Assembly: GCA_029891385.1 (NCBI GenBank)
Contig: CM057233.1
Location: 32,780,540-32,844,539, forward strand
DNA from: Erythroxylum novogranatense
Taxonomy: Eukaryota; Streptophyta; Magnoliopsida; Malpighiales; Erythroxylaceae
DNA length: 64,000 nucleotides
Reading direction: 5' to 3'
Part shown: piece after piece, positions 21,018 to 31,893 of the stretch
How positions within the stretch are numbered: the first letter of the stretch is position 1
How the letters are laid out: every line of letters starts with the position of its first letter
Notes under the pieces: model-generated
What the model saw: the letters and a program-made list of their open reading frames with translations, nothing else
Databases searched by the model: none
Told to the model about the DNA's origin: nothing
Program-made: the position numbers and the translations under genes

Positions 21018-21702
21018 AGTACGCTCCAGATTAGCATTGCTTCCAAATTCTGGAAACACCTGACTGCGAACTCTTAGCCTGCACAACCTATTCATTCAAT
21101 ACGTTGCACACACATTAATAATTTTGCACAATTATAATCATTAATGCACATATATGTATAATGCATGTTCATGACTATCCTGGTATCATTCTATAAATTC
21201 TATCTCAAAAACCATTCCGTTATCACAACTCAGGTATGCCTAGGGTTTAGCCGCACTAAAATCCTTAATTTCGTCATTTATGCTTATTGTAATTTTTCTA
21301 AAACCATACTTTCGGGTCTACTCCTCCCGATCGATGAGCTAATCCACATAGGGTAACCTAGGCAACCACTCCTTGATAGAAAAATTTCTCTATCCAGTAG
21401 GAATCCATAGACACCAAAATCACTCAATTCGGATCTCTATAGGTCCAATTATTGCTAAAACACGGACCAAAAAAATAATCGATCGGTCCTCTCACTTTGC
21501 CTTAATCAATCAATGACACTTTCATCTCCAAAAATTCACAATTTCACATAGAAATGAAATTAATATCTCACGAATCCGATGCCTCAAGAATCAGGTCAAT
21601 CGGAGGTCGGATGACAAAATTACTTACAAAAGAATGCAATTGGTTGATTTAGAGACAATAAAAATAAAACAAAAATTAAAAATTAAAAAAAAATTCCTCT
21701 TC

Positions 21703-21805
21703 CTCGCACGCAGACTCGCGAGACTGGGCAAGCCGTCGCTGCGACGAGCTTAACGCTCACCCCTCGCAAGTCGCCCTCACGAGGGCGAGGGTCAGTCCCT
21801 CGCCT
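21703..21805. repeat. GC-rich island in minus-strand solo LTR
   Basis: CTCGC/GCGAG motifs recur, including the inverted pair GCCCTC-acga-GAGGGC (about 21772-21787). It occupies the same slot as the islands of Gyp1, Gyp2 and Gyp3 but shares no extended sequence with them. Confidence 0.65.
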
Positions 21806-23683
21806 GCCAAATTCATTTTTTTTCCATTCTCTTCTCCTCCAATTTTCCTTCTCTTCTCTCCCAATGCATAACTATTCACACCAGTGTCCAAACTTGAAAA
21901 ATAAGGTCTCATTGGAAAGATCACAAAAAAACTACAAGTTCCATGAAGGACTAACAAACCAATTTCATCCCTAAGGGTGTCAAAAATTCAATCAAAGTTT
22001 CTTCCTAATCACAATTTTCCAAAACAGTACAACATTGTTCCAAAAATCATATCTTCCCATTCCCTTTGCCAAAAAATCCAAGCTTTATATCAAAAGAAAT
22101 ATCAGAGCATATTATACAACTTTCATGAACAACTTGAAAGCAAATTCAACCTCTAAATGGGTCAAAATCTCAATCAAAGTTTCTGCCCTGCACATGTCAT
22201 CCTAATAGTATCATAATCTTCTCAAACTCAAAACTTCCAATCCCATTGTCCAAAAATTCCATACTTTCTATCAATGAAAATATCAGAAAACATGCTACAA
22301 TTCTCATGAAGGACTTAGAATCAAATTCCACTTCTAACTAGGTCAAATTCTCCCATGATTGTGGCTGCCCTGTTAAAGATTGTTAAATCAGCATATCACC
22401 TAAACCATATCCATATTTTAAAAATCCATAACTTACAATTCTTACATCCAAAATTAGCATATTATACCTCATTACAAAGCTAAGACATTCTTCTATAACT
22501 TTCCATAAGATCACTTGAGCTAATTTAAACCATAATAGTCCAGAATTAGCTTCAAAGCACAATAACCACAAAACCCATACTTAGAGACATTTCACACTCA
22601 AAACACATCAATACTTTGGAAAACCATCTGAAAGTTAACAATGCATAACTTTCCACCTCAAAATAGAAAAATGTCATACTTAGTGGCAATAGAAAGCTAA
22701 CAAGAAAATCTTCAACTTTCATGAAGACCAATTTTGCAAAATCTGTCTACTTTAGCCTAGAAAAATTCCCCAAAGTTTCAGGTCTTCAATGTTAGAATCA
22801 TAAACATGGCACTATCCACCCTACACATATTTCCCACTTTCAAGCCAAAATTCAGAACCCTTCAAGCCACAATTGGACAGCACTTCCTCATAATAATTCT
22901 ATCCAAACTTCTCAAGTTTAATTCAAGCCAAACCTTATCTCAATATCATAACCATATAAAAAGTTATGACCAAAACATTGAAACATATATAAATCCAATT
23001 TTCCAGATTCTCAACCTAACTCAATTTCTACCTCTTCCATACCATTTCTAAACCAATTCTCATTCAATTCACTTCATATATCTACCATAACTAACTCACA
23101 ACCTATCCTTGAACTTTAGTCCATAAAATTGCAGCACACACACTCAATCTTTTTCCTTTAATTCACACTCATCTAACATCATTAAAAGCAATCCAAAACA
23201 ACTCAATTCACCTACACCTCATTCAACATCATTCATCATCAATCAAACAATAATTTCACACACACACACCCATATATTCCAACCACAATTTCTATGCAAT
23301 TAACTTTAAATACATTACAAATAATTTAATTAACTACAAAACCATGATATAGAACATCTTTCTTACCTCATTAAGCTTCCAAAACTTCAAGTCTTCAAAA
23401 TTAGCACCGGCTCTCTACTTCCACCAACACCCACGACCATCATCCACTTGAGGGGGGTAGAAGGTTTAGGTTTTTTATGAACCTAAGGAAAAGAAAGCAA
23501 GGTGAAAGGAGGAAGAAAGGATGAGCAAAATGCCAAAAGAAAGCAAGAAGGAGGAGAGCTACGATGTTGATAGAGAATGAACTTTCATTTAACACACTTT
23601 TAAGCCCTTTCTAATATGAAGTACCGTATATGATCAAAGAAAAGAGGGGTTTTAATAAATGAAGGAGGCATGGTGGCATGTTA

Positions 23684-23707
23684 GGCAAGTGACACATGTC
23701 ACTTGCC
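23684..23707. repeat. 24-bp near-perfect palindrome
   Basis: GGCAAGTGACA and TGTCACTTGCC are exact reverse complements separated by two bases. The same arms occur in both Gyp2 LTRs. Confidence 0.85.
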
Positions 23708-24197
23708 ACATGTCAAACTCTTATTTGCTCACCTAGTTTCTTCCAATTCACTTCCAATTTCTAGTCCAATTTCTCCCCAAAATTTCGATGGCTTAAAATT
23801 AAAATTTTCTAAAATCATGTCTCTAATTTCCAGTGCCATTGGACAGTACTTTTTACTATCGATAACCATTCAGTCTGCCACATGGCAGTTTTCCTAGTAT
23901 GGAAAAATACCTCGAAAATTTCTAGAAAAATTTCTAAAATTCTCTCAAAATTCAAAACACACAAAAACCCACTCCAATTTACTTTTCAAGTACAAAAATC
24001 ATATTTTTCACAAAAATCACATTTATGAAAATATACTGGGAAAATGTCACCAATGCATGTACAATCATTTACATGTGCAAAAATCATTATTTACATGTAT
24101 GTGTATGCATGAACATACCAAGACAATTCTAAACACTCATAACCCGTTTCAAATTACTATTTTATCCTTCCCATCAGTGATAAGATGTTACATCATG

Positions 24198-24312
24198 TAT
24201 GGATTGGCATGATGATTTGGATATGTTGCTTCCGCTGCAAATATGATTTCTAAAAAGTTTTGAAATCTACTGGTTCTCCAAATATAGCATGCTTTCGTTT
24301 TCCAATCCAACA
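24198..24312 (+). repeat. Cop1 5' LTR, fragment 3 (LTR end)
   Basis: Matches the last 114 bases of the Cop1 3' LTR (42477-42590) and ends TCCAACA, the complement of the LTR start TGTTGGA at 40458. The primer-binding site follows. Confidence 0.93.
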
Positions 24313-24314
24313 AT

Positions 24315-24326
24315 TGGTATCATAGC
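24315..24326 (+). other. Primer-binding site of Cop1
   Basis: TGGTATCATAGC matches the initiator tRNA-Met primer site TGGTATCAGAGC at 11 of 12 positions and lies two bases after the LTR end. Confidence 0.92.
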
Positions 24327-25758
24327 TAGTTTCTAATGCATGATTTCGGTTCCTATATGGTTGATGCATAGGTTGACAATTATTTTTTGTATACTGCATA
24401 TTTTTATGTGATAGAAATATATATGATGTATGTGTTGCTCTTTTGGTTGTCCATAGAAGTTAAATTTACTTGTAAGATTTCTTCATTTGGTTGTAATAAG
24501 GAGGGTGGTCTATCATCACCATGTTTCCTCCTTGGTTTTATTTTTATGTTTACTTTGATTATGTAATGTAAAAAATCATGTAATGATGAAGATGAAAAAG
24601 CCATGGATTGAAGAAATGAAGACGTAATGTTTCGGTTATGGTTATGGTGTCTTAGCTATTTTTCAGTTTTTAGAAAACAAATGTGCTGGAATTTTGTTTT
24701 AACAAAGTTTTGGTTGCATAAATTTTGTTGTAACAAATTTTCATTTTTTTACAAGTGCTAGTAATATCCATAAGTTTCGGTTTTGGTGAAAAACAAGTGC
24801 TGAATTTTGTTTTCTAATGGGCAAAAATTCGATTTTATGAAAATCCTTTTTTAAGTTGAAAAGTAAAGCCATTACGCACTTTTTACCGATTGGGCCGGAT
24901 CATGTGAGCGAAGAGTTCGAAGCGAAAGATCCAAGTCTAAGAAGAATATTTTGGGCCTACAAGGCTTGTAATTATTTTTTTTTCTAGGATGGACAATCAA
25001 AAATGGTTTAATTAGTTCATGTGACAAATGGAGAAATGAATGCAAATAATAAGTGATATTATGTGATTGCATGTCATTTAGAAAATTGCCAACCCTAAGC
25101 CTTGCCATGCGTTCATTATGTATGAGATATATAGTGAAACAATATAAGATGGATAATAAATTACATCTAGACAAGATGGTATTTAAATGTTAAAGCCCTA
25201 AAAGATTGAGTGGGAGAGGATGCTCATGTGAGAGTCCACGGTCTCCAAATGATGGCCCATTTGCATGTGGTGAAATGTTACTCCCCATCGGAGGGCATGA
25301 ATCCTAGATCTTGCATGGTTTTGGTCTCCTTAAGGATAAGTCCACTTATTGGTAGAAAATGTGACCTCCCATCGAGGCATGGTTTGCAGGTATCTTTAGT
25401 GAACGAATCAAATGGTTAAACACTCAACATTTTTTATCAATAAACTGCCCACCATAGCTCTGTTGGTAAAAGTATGGACCAAATTATGATGCTTATCAAA
25501 AAGTTAGACATGAGATGCTTGGTAGTTTTTGGAGTGGGAGGGTACTAGTTTTTCTTTTAATGGATAAGATGGCCCACCGTCACTTAGTCTGTTATAGATA
25601 AGAAAAATAACCGTCGTATAATGCTTTAAATTTTTTTAAGTTTTGTTAAATCTATCATCATGCATACATGTATCATGATTTTATATAAAGTTCCATTATT
25701 GTTGACTAGTATGTTCATGTTTTAATAATTTACGTTTCCGAACATAATCAACCACAAA
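24327..25758 (+). mobile_element. Cop1 untranslated leader
   Basis: 1.4 kb between the primer-binding site and the first gag codon. I see no coding domain. The region 25205-25420 has a more balanced base composition than its surroundings and includes repeated CTCCCCATCGGAGG / CTCCCATCGAGGCATG-type phrases. Nothing else is assignable. Confidence 0.65.
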
Positions 25759-26150
25759 ATGAATCCACTCACCTTGCTCTTGACTAATAACAAATTGGAA
25801 AACAGAGACAATGTTTAATGAATGGAGACGTAACCTTGACATTGTTCTTCAATATGAACGTATTTCACAGGTAATGAGCCTACAATATCAAGGCTCATAG
25901 GCCCAAAGCTAATGCAGCATCTTCTTTTAAGCCTAAGGGTAAGAACAAGCAAAGGAAGAAGAGTCTAATGAAAAAGAAGGCCCAAACAGGGTCAAGGCCC
26001 AACCCATGAAAAAGAAGGCCAAAGAGAATATCAAGGGAAAGTGTTTCCACTGTGATGAGATGGGCCACTGGAAAAGAAATTGTCTAGTCTACCTTGAGTC
26101 CCTCAAAAGCAAACAAGGTATGGGTTTCCTAAGTTTGTTAGGAACTAGAA
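25759..26150 (+). pseudogene. Cop1 gag remnant with zinc knuckle
   Basis: A start codon at 25759 opens a copia gag N terminus (Leu-Thr-Asn-Asn-Lys-Leu then Trp-Arg-Arg-Asn-Leu-Asp-Ile-Val-Leu). A frame break lies near 25815. Most of the gag body is missing: after about 25880 the sequence jumps to the Lys-rich segment before a perfect CX2CX4HX4C zinc knuckle (Cys-Phe-His-Cys ... His ... Cys, 26042-26083). A complete copia gag is usually several hundred residues, so perhaps two-thirds has been deleted. Confidence 0.8.
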
Positions 26151-26580
26151 ATGTGGCAGATTTATCTATTTCTTAGATATTAGATTCAGGGGCCACTAAC
26201 CATGTTTGCAATTCTTTGCAGGGGTTCCAGCAAAGGAGAAGACTACCTAAAGGCCAATTTCAAGTCAAGATAGCAGATGGTTCCTATGTTTCAGCAGAAT
26301 CAGTGGCAGCAGTTATCTTGGACTTTCCTAGTAGTCATAGGTTATATTTGGTGGATGTTTATAACATGCCAATGATTGTAAGGAACATGATTTCTTTTTT
26401 TTCTAATAAAATATGTTTATTCCTTATATTTTGAAAAAGTTGTTTCAGTATATGAGAATAAGGACTTTATTTGTGATGCAATAATTAAACAGGGATTGTT
26501 CTTTATAGAACCTATGACAAACTCACTAAACACCACAAAATTGATAAAATCAAGACAATCCAATGTCTCTAGTATTAATT
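26151..26580 (+). pseudogene. Cop1 protease remnant
   Basis: The aspartic protease active site Asp-Ser-Gly-Ala-Thr-Asn-His-Val-Cys is intact at 26183-26209, with an in-frame TAG just upstream (26174-26176). The frame 26216-26434 continues the domain (Ile-Ala-Asp-Gly-Ser ... Leu-Val-Asp-Val). Past 26435 stops and a frame change separate it from the pre-integrase segment. The enzyme would cleave the Gag-Pol polyprotein. Confidence 0.85.
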
Positions 26581-27665
26581 CAAAGTATCTGTGGCACTTA
26601 AGAATGGGTCATATCAATCAGAGAAGACTTGATAGGTTAATAAAGGATGGGATCCTTATGGGTTAGGATAGTGATCCATTACTCACCTGTGGATCTTGTA
26701 TTGAAGGAAAAATGACCAAAGCCTCATTTCCTTCTAAAGGAAACAGATCTGAATCTACGTTGGACCTAGTAATTACTGATGTGTGTGAGCTCATGAACGT
26801 ACAAGCTAGAGGAGGTTATGAATATTTCATAACCTTTATAGATGATTACTCAAGACATGGCTATTTGTATTTGATGCATAAAAAGAGTGAATCCTTTGAA
26901 AAGTTCAAAGAATTCAAAGCTGAAGTTGAGAAACAACTAGGAAAGCCATTAAAACAACTTCAATCAGATAGAGGTGTTGAGTATTTATCTGGAGAGTTCC
27001 AGCAATATTTAATTGACAATGGAATTGTTTCCATTTTGTCAGCTGCTTGAACACCTCAATAGAATGGTGTAGCAGAGAGAAGAAATAGAACTCTATTAGA
27101 AATGGTAAGATCAATGATGTCCTACGCTAGCCTTCCAGAATCATTCTGGGGATATGCCATACAAATAGAGACGTATCTTCTTAACTTTGTTCCATCCAAA
27201 TCAGTGCCTAAAACACCTAGGGAGTTGTGGACTAGCCGAGTGCCTTCATTGAGGCACTTGAGGACTTGGGGCTGCCCAGCCCATGTTCTAAAGCTTGAAT
27301 CTACAAAGATGGAACCAAGTTCAGAAGTATGTCTATTTGTAGGATATCCTACAGAAACTGGAGAGTACTATTTTTACAGTCCTCAGGACAGGAAGGTATT
27401 TGTGTCGACAAACGTGACCTTCTTAAAGGAACAGTTTGTGATAAATCACAAAGGAAGAAGTGAAGTAGTACTAAAGGAGTTAGCTATTTCATTCAAACCA
27501 AGAGTTGTTTTGGATATGACAGGACGAGATGTCGAAATGGATTCAAGAGTTGAATCAGAAGTGCAACATGAACATCAAGTTGTTCCTAGACGTAGTGGGA
27601 GGGTTGTGAGACAGCCAGATAGGTATCTGAATCTAGGAGAAGGCTTAATTGCCATCTCAGACTAA
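26581..27665 (+). pseudogene. Cop1 GAG-pre-integrase and integrase (stops)
   Basis: The pre-integrase segment (Leu-Trp-His-Leu-Arg-Met-Gly-His, 26589-26613; later Cys-Gly-Ser-Cys) is followed by the integrase core. Readable core motifs are Thr-Asp-Val-Cys, Phe-Ile-Asp-Asp-Tyr-Ser-Arg, Ser-Asp-Arg-Gly-Val-Glu-Tyr and Asn-Gly-Val-Ala-Glu-Arg-Arg-Asn-Arg, so the three acidic residues remain. In-frame stops occur near 26664, 27048 and 27060. From 27102 a 187-residue open frame carries the integrase C terminus (Trp-Gly-Cys-Pro-Ala-His, Val-Gly-Tyr-Pro) and the proline- and acid-rich linker before reverse transcriptase. Confidence 0.92.
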
Positions 27666-28281
27666 GAAGAAACAGATCCCATTACGTATACACAGGCTAT
27701 TAATAATGTTGATGCAGAAAAATGGCTCAAGGGAATGGAATCGAAAATAGATTCCATGTACACTAATGAAGTATGGGTCCTTATAGAACTACCACCAGGT
27801 CTAAAAGCCATAGGGTGTAAATGGATCTACAAAAGGAAAAGGGGATCGGATGGAAAGGTAGAGACCTTTAAAGCTAGATTGGTAGCTAAAGGCTATACTC
27901 AAAAAGAGGGTATAGACTATGAGGAGACTTTTTCTCCAGTTTCTATGCTTAAGTCCATCAAGATTCTTTTGGTCATAGCAGCCTATTTCGATTATGAAAT
28001 ATGACAAATGGATTTCAAGATTGTATTTCTTAATGGGGATCTTGAGGAGACCATTTATATGGCCCAACTAGAAGGATTCATTGAGCCAGGTAATGAGTAT
28101 AATGTTTACAAGTTGCAAAGGTCCATTTATGAACTTAAGCAAGCATCTAGGTCACACAAAACCTAGATGAGCCTTGTGTTTATAAAAGAATACAAGAAGG
28201 TAAGGTTATTTTCCTAATCTTGTATGTTGATGAAATTCTGCTCATTGGGAATGATGTGAGAATGTTATTTGCGGTTAAGTG
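27666..28281 (+). pseudogene. Cop1 reverse transcriptase, 5' part, cut by Gyp2
   Basis: Open from 27735 to 28004: Cys-Lys-Trp-Ile-Tyr-Lys-Arg-Lys, Lys-Ala-Arg-Leu-Val-Ala-Lys-Gly-Tyr-Thr-Gln and Asp-Tyr-Glu-Glu-Thr-Phe-Ser-Pro-Val, all standard copia RT blocks. After a stop at 28002 the Met-Asp-Phe-Lys ... Phe-Leu-Asn-Gly block follows. A deletion after the Leu-Lys-Gln-Ala-Ser-Arg block removes about 15 residues. The catalytic motif is altered to Tyr-Val-Asp-Glu (28223-28234). The sequence then skips roughly 130 residues of RT and is interrupted by Gyp2; the RNase H part continues at 39896. Confidence 0.92.
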
Positions 28282-28755
28282 TGTAATATCCCATTACCAA
28301 TGGGAAGGGTAAAATAGAAATTTTGAGGGGCTAATGAGCATTAAAAATTGCCTTTACATGCTCATGCATAATCATCTGCATACTTATGAATAGTGAATTT
28401 TGGCACATGAAAATGACTGTACATGTATTCTTGACATTTCTCGGTATAAGTGTGAAGAAATGTGAATGTAAATAAATGTGATTGGTGTGTATGAAAAATT
28501 GTGTTGGAGAGGGTCTTTGTGATTGTTGAATTTCTTTAGAATTTTAGAAATTATTTTTCTGAAATTTCGGTGAAATTTCTGGACTAGGAAAAATGTCAAG
28601 TGGCAGATTGAGTGTCTACCGGTAGTTGACTATCCAATGGCACTGAAAAATTAGGTACATTATTTTAGAATTTATTTATTTGAGCCATTGGAATTTGGGG
28701 GTGAATTGGAGTAGAAATATGATTTAGTTGGAAAGAGCTTCAAAATGTGACATGT

Positions 28756-28779
28756 GGCAAGTGACACTTGTCACTAGCC
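28756..28779. repeat. 24-bp palindrome in Gyp2 5' LTR
   Basis: Same site as 36376-36399, with one mismatch in the right arm (CACTAGCC in place of CACTTGCC). Confidence 0.8.
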
Positions 28780-28853
28780 TAACATGCCACCTTGCTACTC
28801 TTTGTTTTATAAAAATCACTCTTCTTCTGGGTCATTCTCGATGGCTCTTCTTT

Positions 28854-28859
28854 TATAAA
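28854..28859 (+). promoter_or_regulatory. Possible TATA box in Gyp2 5' LTR
   Basis: TATAAA, about 75 bp after the palindrome and conserved at 36474-36479 in the 3' LTR. Another TATAAA-like site lies at about 28808. Promoter use is inferred from position only. Confidence 0.35.
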
Positions 28860-29722
28860 GTGAAAGGTGGTTTAAAGTGGGTTAAAAGTGAAAACTCCTC
28901 CATCATCTTCGTAGCTTTCTTCTTTTTTGTTTGTTTTGAAATTTTACCCATCTTTTCTTCCTCCTTAAACCTTGCTTTCTCTTCCTTGGTTCACTAAAAA
29001 TCCAACCTAAACCTCACCCCCTCAAGTGGTGATGATGATCGTGTATGGTGGAGAGAGTTTGAGAGTTTGTGAGCTTTTGAAGAATAGAAGATTTGGAAGC
29101 TTGATTACGTAAGAAGCATGTTTATATGATGAATTTGTAGTTAAAAAAATTATTTGTGATGTTCTTTAACCTTAATTGCATGGAAATTGTGTTTGGTGAA
29201 TATGGGTATGTAACTTGCTTGTTGATTGATGAATGATTAGTTATGTATAATGGGATGAATGGAAATTAGAGATAGTGTGGGAAAAGGAGGGATGATTGAG
29301 TGTTGTTGCTACCATTTTGTGGATAATTATTCAAGTGGAGGTTTTGTTTTGATTTTGGTTGCTATATTGACTAATTTGAGTGGTTATTGGTGTAGAATTG
29401 ATATGGAAGTGATTGAAGTTGAGTTATGTTGAAAAGCTAGAAATTTGGATGTGTGTATGTTTCTATGTTTTTGCCATAACTTTTTATGTGGTTATGCAAA
29501 AGCGATGAGGTTTAGCTTGAATTAAACTAGATGTGTTTGGCTACATTTCTTGTGAAGGAAGTGATGTGCAATTTTGGCTTGAAGAATCCCAAATGTTGAC
29601 TTGAATATGGCAATGTGGGTAGGAATGAATAGTGCACCTTTAGTGACACTAAAGTTGAATATGTGATCTGAAACTTTGGAAAATTTTTCTATATTTATTT
29701 AGGCTGATTTTTCTAAGTTGGT

Positions 29723-30360
29723 CTTCATGAAAGTTGTAGCTCTTCTTGATAGCTTTATATCACCATAAAATGTGCTATTTTTCGACATGGGAATTGATAG
29801 TTATGAGTGATTGAAATGTGGATATGGTTTAGTTAAAATTTGACAATCTTTAACAGGGCAGTCACAATCATGTGAGAATTTAGTTAGAGGTAGATTTTGC
29901 TTTTAAGTTCTTCATGAGAATTGTAGAATGGGTTCTGATCTATCCATTGCTATAAAGTATGTAATTTTTGGACAATGGTATAGGAAGTTCTGATTTTTAG
30001 AAGATTGTGTTACTGTTTAGGATGAAATTTATATGGGCAGAAAATGTGATTGAGATTTTGACCCTTTTAGAGGTTGAATTGGCTTCCAAGTTTTTCATGA
30101 AAGTTGTAGATTGTGTTATGATATTTTCATTGATATAAATCTTGGAAATTTTGGCCAATGTAATAGGAAGATATGATTTTTAGAAGATGTGTTATTGTTT
30201 AGGATGACATTTATTGGTTAGTAACTTTGATTGGGATTTTGACTCCCATAGAGTTGGAATTTAACTGTGAGTTCTGCATGGAAAATGTAGCGCTTTCTGT
30301 TATCTTTCCATTGATACCAAAATTTTCAATTTTGGACACTTTTGTGAAACGTTATGCATT
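29723..30360 (+). repeat. Degenerate tandem modules of about 183 bp
   Basis: The phrase TTCATGAAAGTTGTAG or a variant recurs at 29723, 29910, 30093 and 30274 (spacing 187, 183, 181). Each is followed 25-35 bases later by a CTTTCCATTG-type phrase and later by AGGAAG...TGATTTTTAGAAGA. Gyp3 shows the same period (46466, 46671, 46855, 47107 and 47284, the fourth interval shortened by 73 after removing a local duplication). Confidence 0.7.
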
Positions 30361-30416
30361 GTGTAAGGAGAGAGGGAAAATAGGCAAAAATGAAAAAAAA
30401 AGAGGGAAAATATAAA

Positions 30417-30570
30417 ATCGCAGCCTCCTGGCCTCGACAGCGTCGCGTCGCGAGCCGTCGCGATCGCGAGCGTTTCATTTTGAGCCGACTTGCGATCGCG
30501 AGCCACTCCTTGGGATGAGTCGGCCAGTGAGCAGTCGCACATGCGGCGAGGCTCGTCGGCTCACCTGACC
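30417..30570. repeat. GC-rich island in Gyp2 5' LTR
   Basis: Dense GTCGCGA/TCGCGAGC motifs, including GCGTCGCGTCGCGAGC and two GCGATCGCGAGC copies. The island is absent at the equivalent point of the 3' LTR (near 38020). Confidence 0.75.
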
Positions 30571-31128
30571 TTCCCCCACTCTTTTGCGTATAACTTTTTT
30601 GTCCGATCTCTGATTTACCTGATTTTCGAAGCATTGGATTAGTAAGACACTTCTCTAATCGGAGGGTCAGTGTTTTGCCAATAACCGAACCTATAGAGAT
30701 CCGAATTAAGAAATTTTGGTGTCCATGGATTCCTAAGACATAAGGGAACATTTTTATTAAAGATAGGTTGCCTAGGTTATTAGATGTTGATGGTCTCACT
30801 GATCGGGAACAGTAGACCCGAAATATGTGTTTCAGAAAAATTGAAATATGTCTATGAGCAATAAATTGCAAGGTTAATGACTTTAGTGAGGCTTAAACCT
30901 AGGAATAAGTGAATTTGGATATGGGAATGGGTTTCTGATGATATTTATGGAATAATAACGGGATGATAACGAATATGCATTGTACATATATGTGCATGAA
31001 TGAATGCTTATAATTGCGCAAAATTATTAATGTGTGTGCAACTTATTGCATAAATGGGTTGTGCAGGTTAAAAGTCCGCAGTCAGGCGTTTCTAGAATTT
31101 TGTAGCAATTGCTAATCTGGAGCATGCT

Positions 31129-31893
31129 GTGAGTAGACCGAGATGGTCTCATTTTATTCTTTGTTCTGTTTTGTTTCATTTTGTATAAATTGATTACTGA
31201 CTGTGATTGATTATTGGGTTCCGGACAGGAGGTCCGATGATTGTGATACTGAGTTGTGATATCGAAGTGCTACTTGAATGTGAATTGGATGACCTATGTG
31301 TATTTAATGTCATTGAAAAATGTGTTTTTAAATGTGCTTTATATGTGATAAGTGCCGGACCACGGTCCGTTGACAAATGGGTTTTGAATGTGAAATTGCA
31401 TATGTATGAGATATGTTTATGAACTCTACTGTTGAGTGCCAGACTACGGTCTGATGACATATGAAAGTGAGTGTATGGGATTGATGCATTTCATTGCATA
31501 AGTGTATGAAATATAATGGTTGTTATGACCAGAGTAGCCACCGATCAGAGCTTTAAGCTCAACGAGTGAAAATGAGCTTCGAGCTCTTAAGTGATTCAGA
31601 GCCTCAGGCTCAATGCTTAATGAGCCCTGTATCCTCCAAATAGATAAGGGACAGTTATTAATGAGCACTACATGGGACAGCTTAGGCACTTGATCACAAC
31701 AAAATAACAAATAAAAAGTGAGTCTCATGTGCATTGCATATGCATAGTATGAATGATTAAGTGTATCGAATGTGAATAATGTGAATGTGAATGTGGAATG
31801 TATGAGTTATGTGTTATGTGACTGGGTAAGCCATCGATGATGATCACTCACTGAGTTCGCAAAACTCACCCAAAATTTGCAATTATTTTTCAG
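31129..31893 (+). other. Putative LTR intron in Gyp2 5' LTR
   Basis: Starts GCT/GTGAGTAGACC and ends TATTTTTCAG/GA. Downstream lies CCCGTT-aggta-AACGGG, a 6-bp hairpin (31907-31923). Confidence 0.42.
31518..31700 (+). other. Serial-hairpin domain, Gyp2 5' LTR
   Basis: GGTTGTTATGACC (31518-31530) faces GGCACTTGATCACAAC (31685-31700); the closing stem is partly decayed compared with the 3' LTR copy. Inside are GAGCTttaAGCTC, GAGCTtcgAGCTC and GAGCCtcaGGCTC. Confidence 0.55.

Larger units (their letters stand above)
19782..24192 (-). mobile_element. Solo gypsy LTR (minus strand) in the Cop1 5' LTR
   Basis: 4411 bp with ends TGTAACACCCC...GATGTTACA as read on the plus strand, flanked by the exact TSD TCATG (19777-19781, 24193-24197). 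No primer-binding site or internal region is present. It belongs with Gyp2: both share the 24-bp palindrome (23684-23707 here) and colinear blocks. Modules in minus-strand order: palindrome, about 180-bp repeats, GC-rich island 21703-21805, conserved GTCCGAT block near 21568-21620, donor-like site 21017, hairpin domain 20376-20549, hairpin pair 20180-20235, acceptor-like TTTTTTAG ending at 20158. No credible gene lies within it. Confidence 0.93.

Noticed and set aside
25205..25560. Possible captured host gene fragment in the Cop1 leader
   Set aside because: Base composition differs somewhat from flanks, but no frame of useful length, no splice structure and no recognisable peptide; left as leader.
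28728..28997. 89-residue open frame repeated almost unchanged at 36348-36617
   Set aside because: The repetition reflects the two LTRs of Gyp2, not selection. The frame crosses the palindrome and the putative promoter and is not open in the related solo LTR.
30326..30871. 181-residue minus-strand frame
   Set aside because: It covers the GC-rich island, where stop codons are rare, and is missing from the other LTR.
31207..31422. Open frames shared by 31207-31422 and 38735-38992
   Set aside because: Again paired LTR copies. They fall in the putative intron next to the hairpin domain and show no domain.
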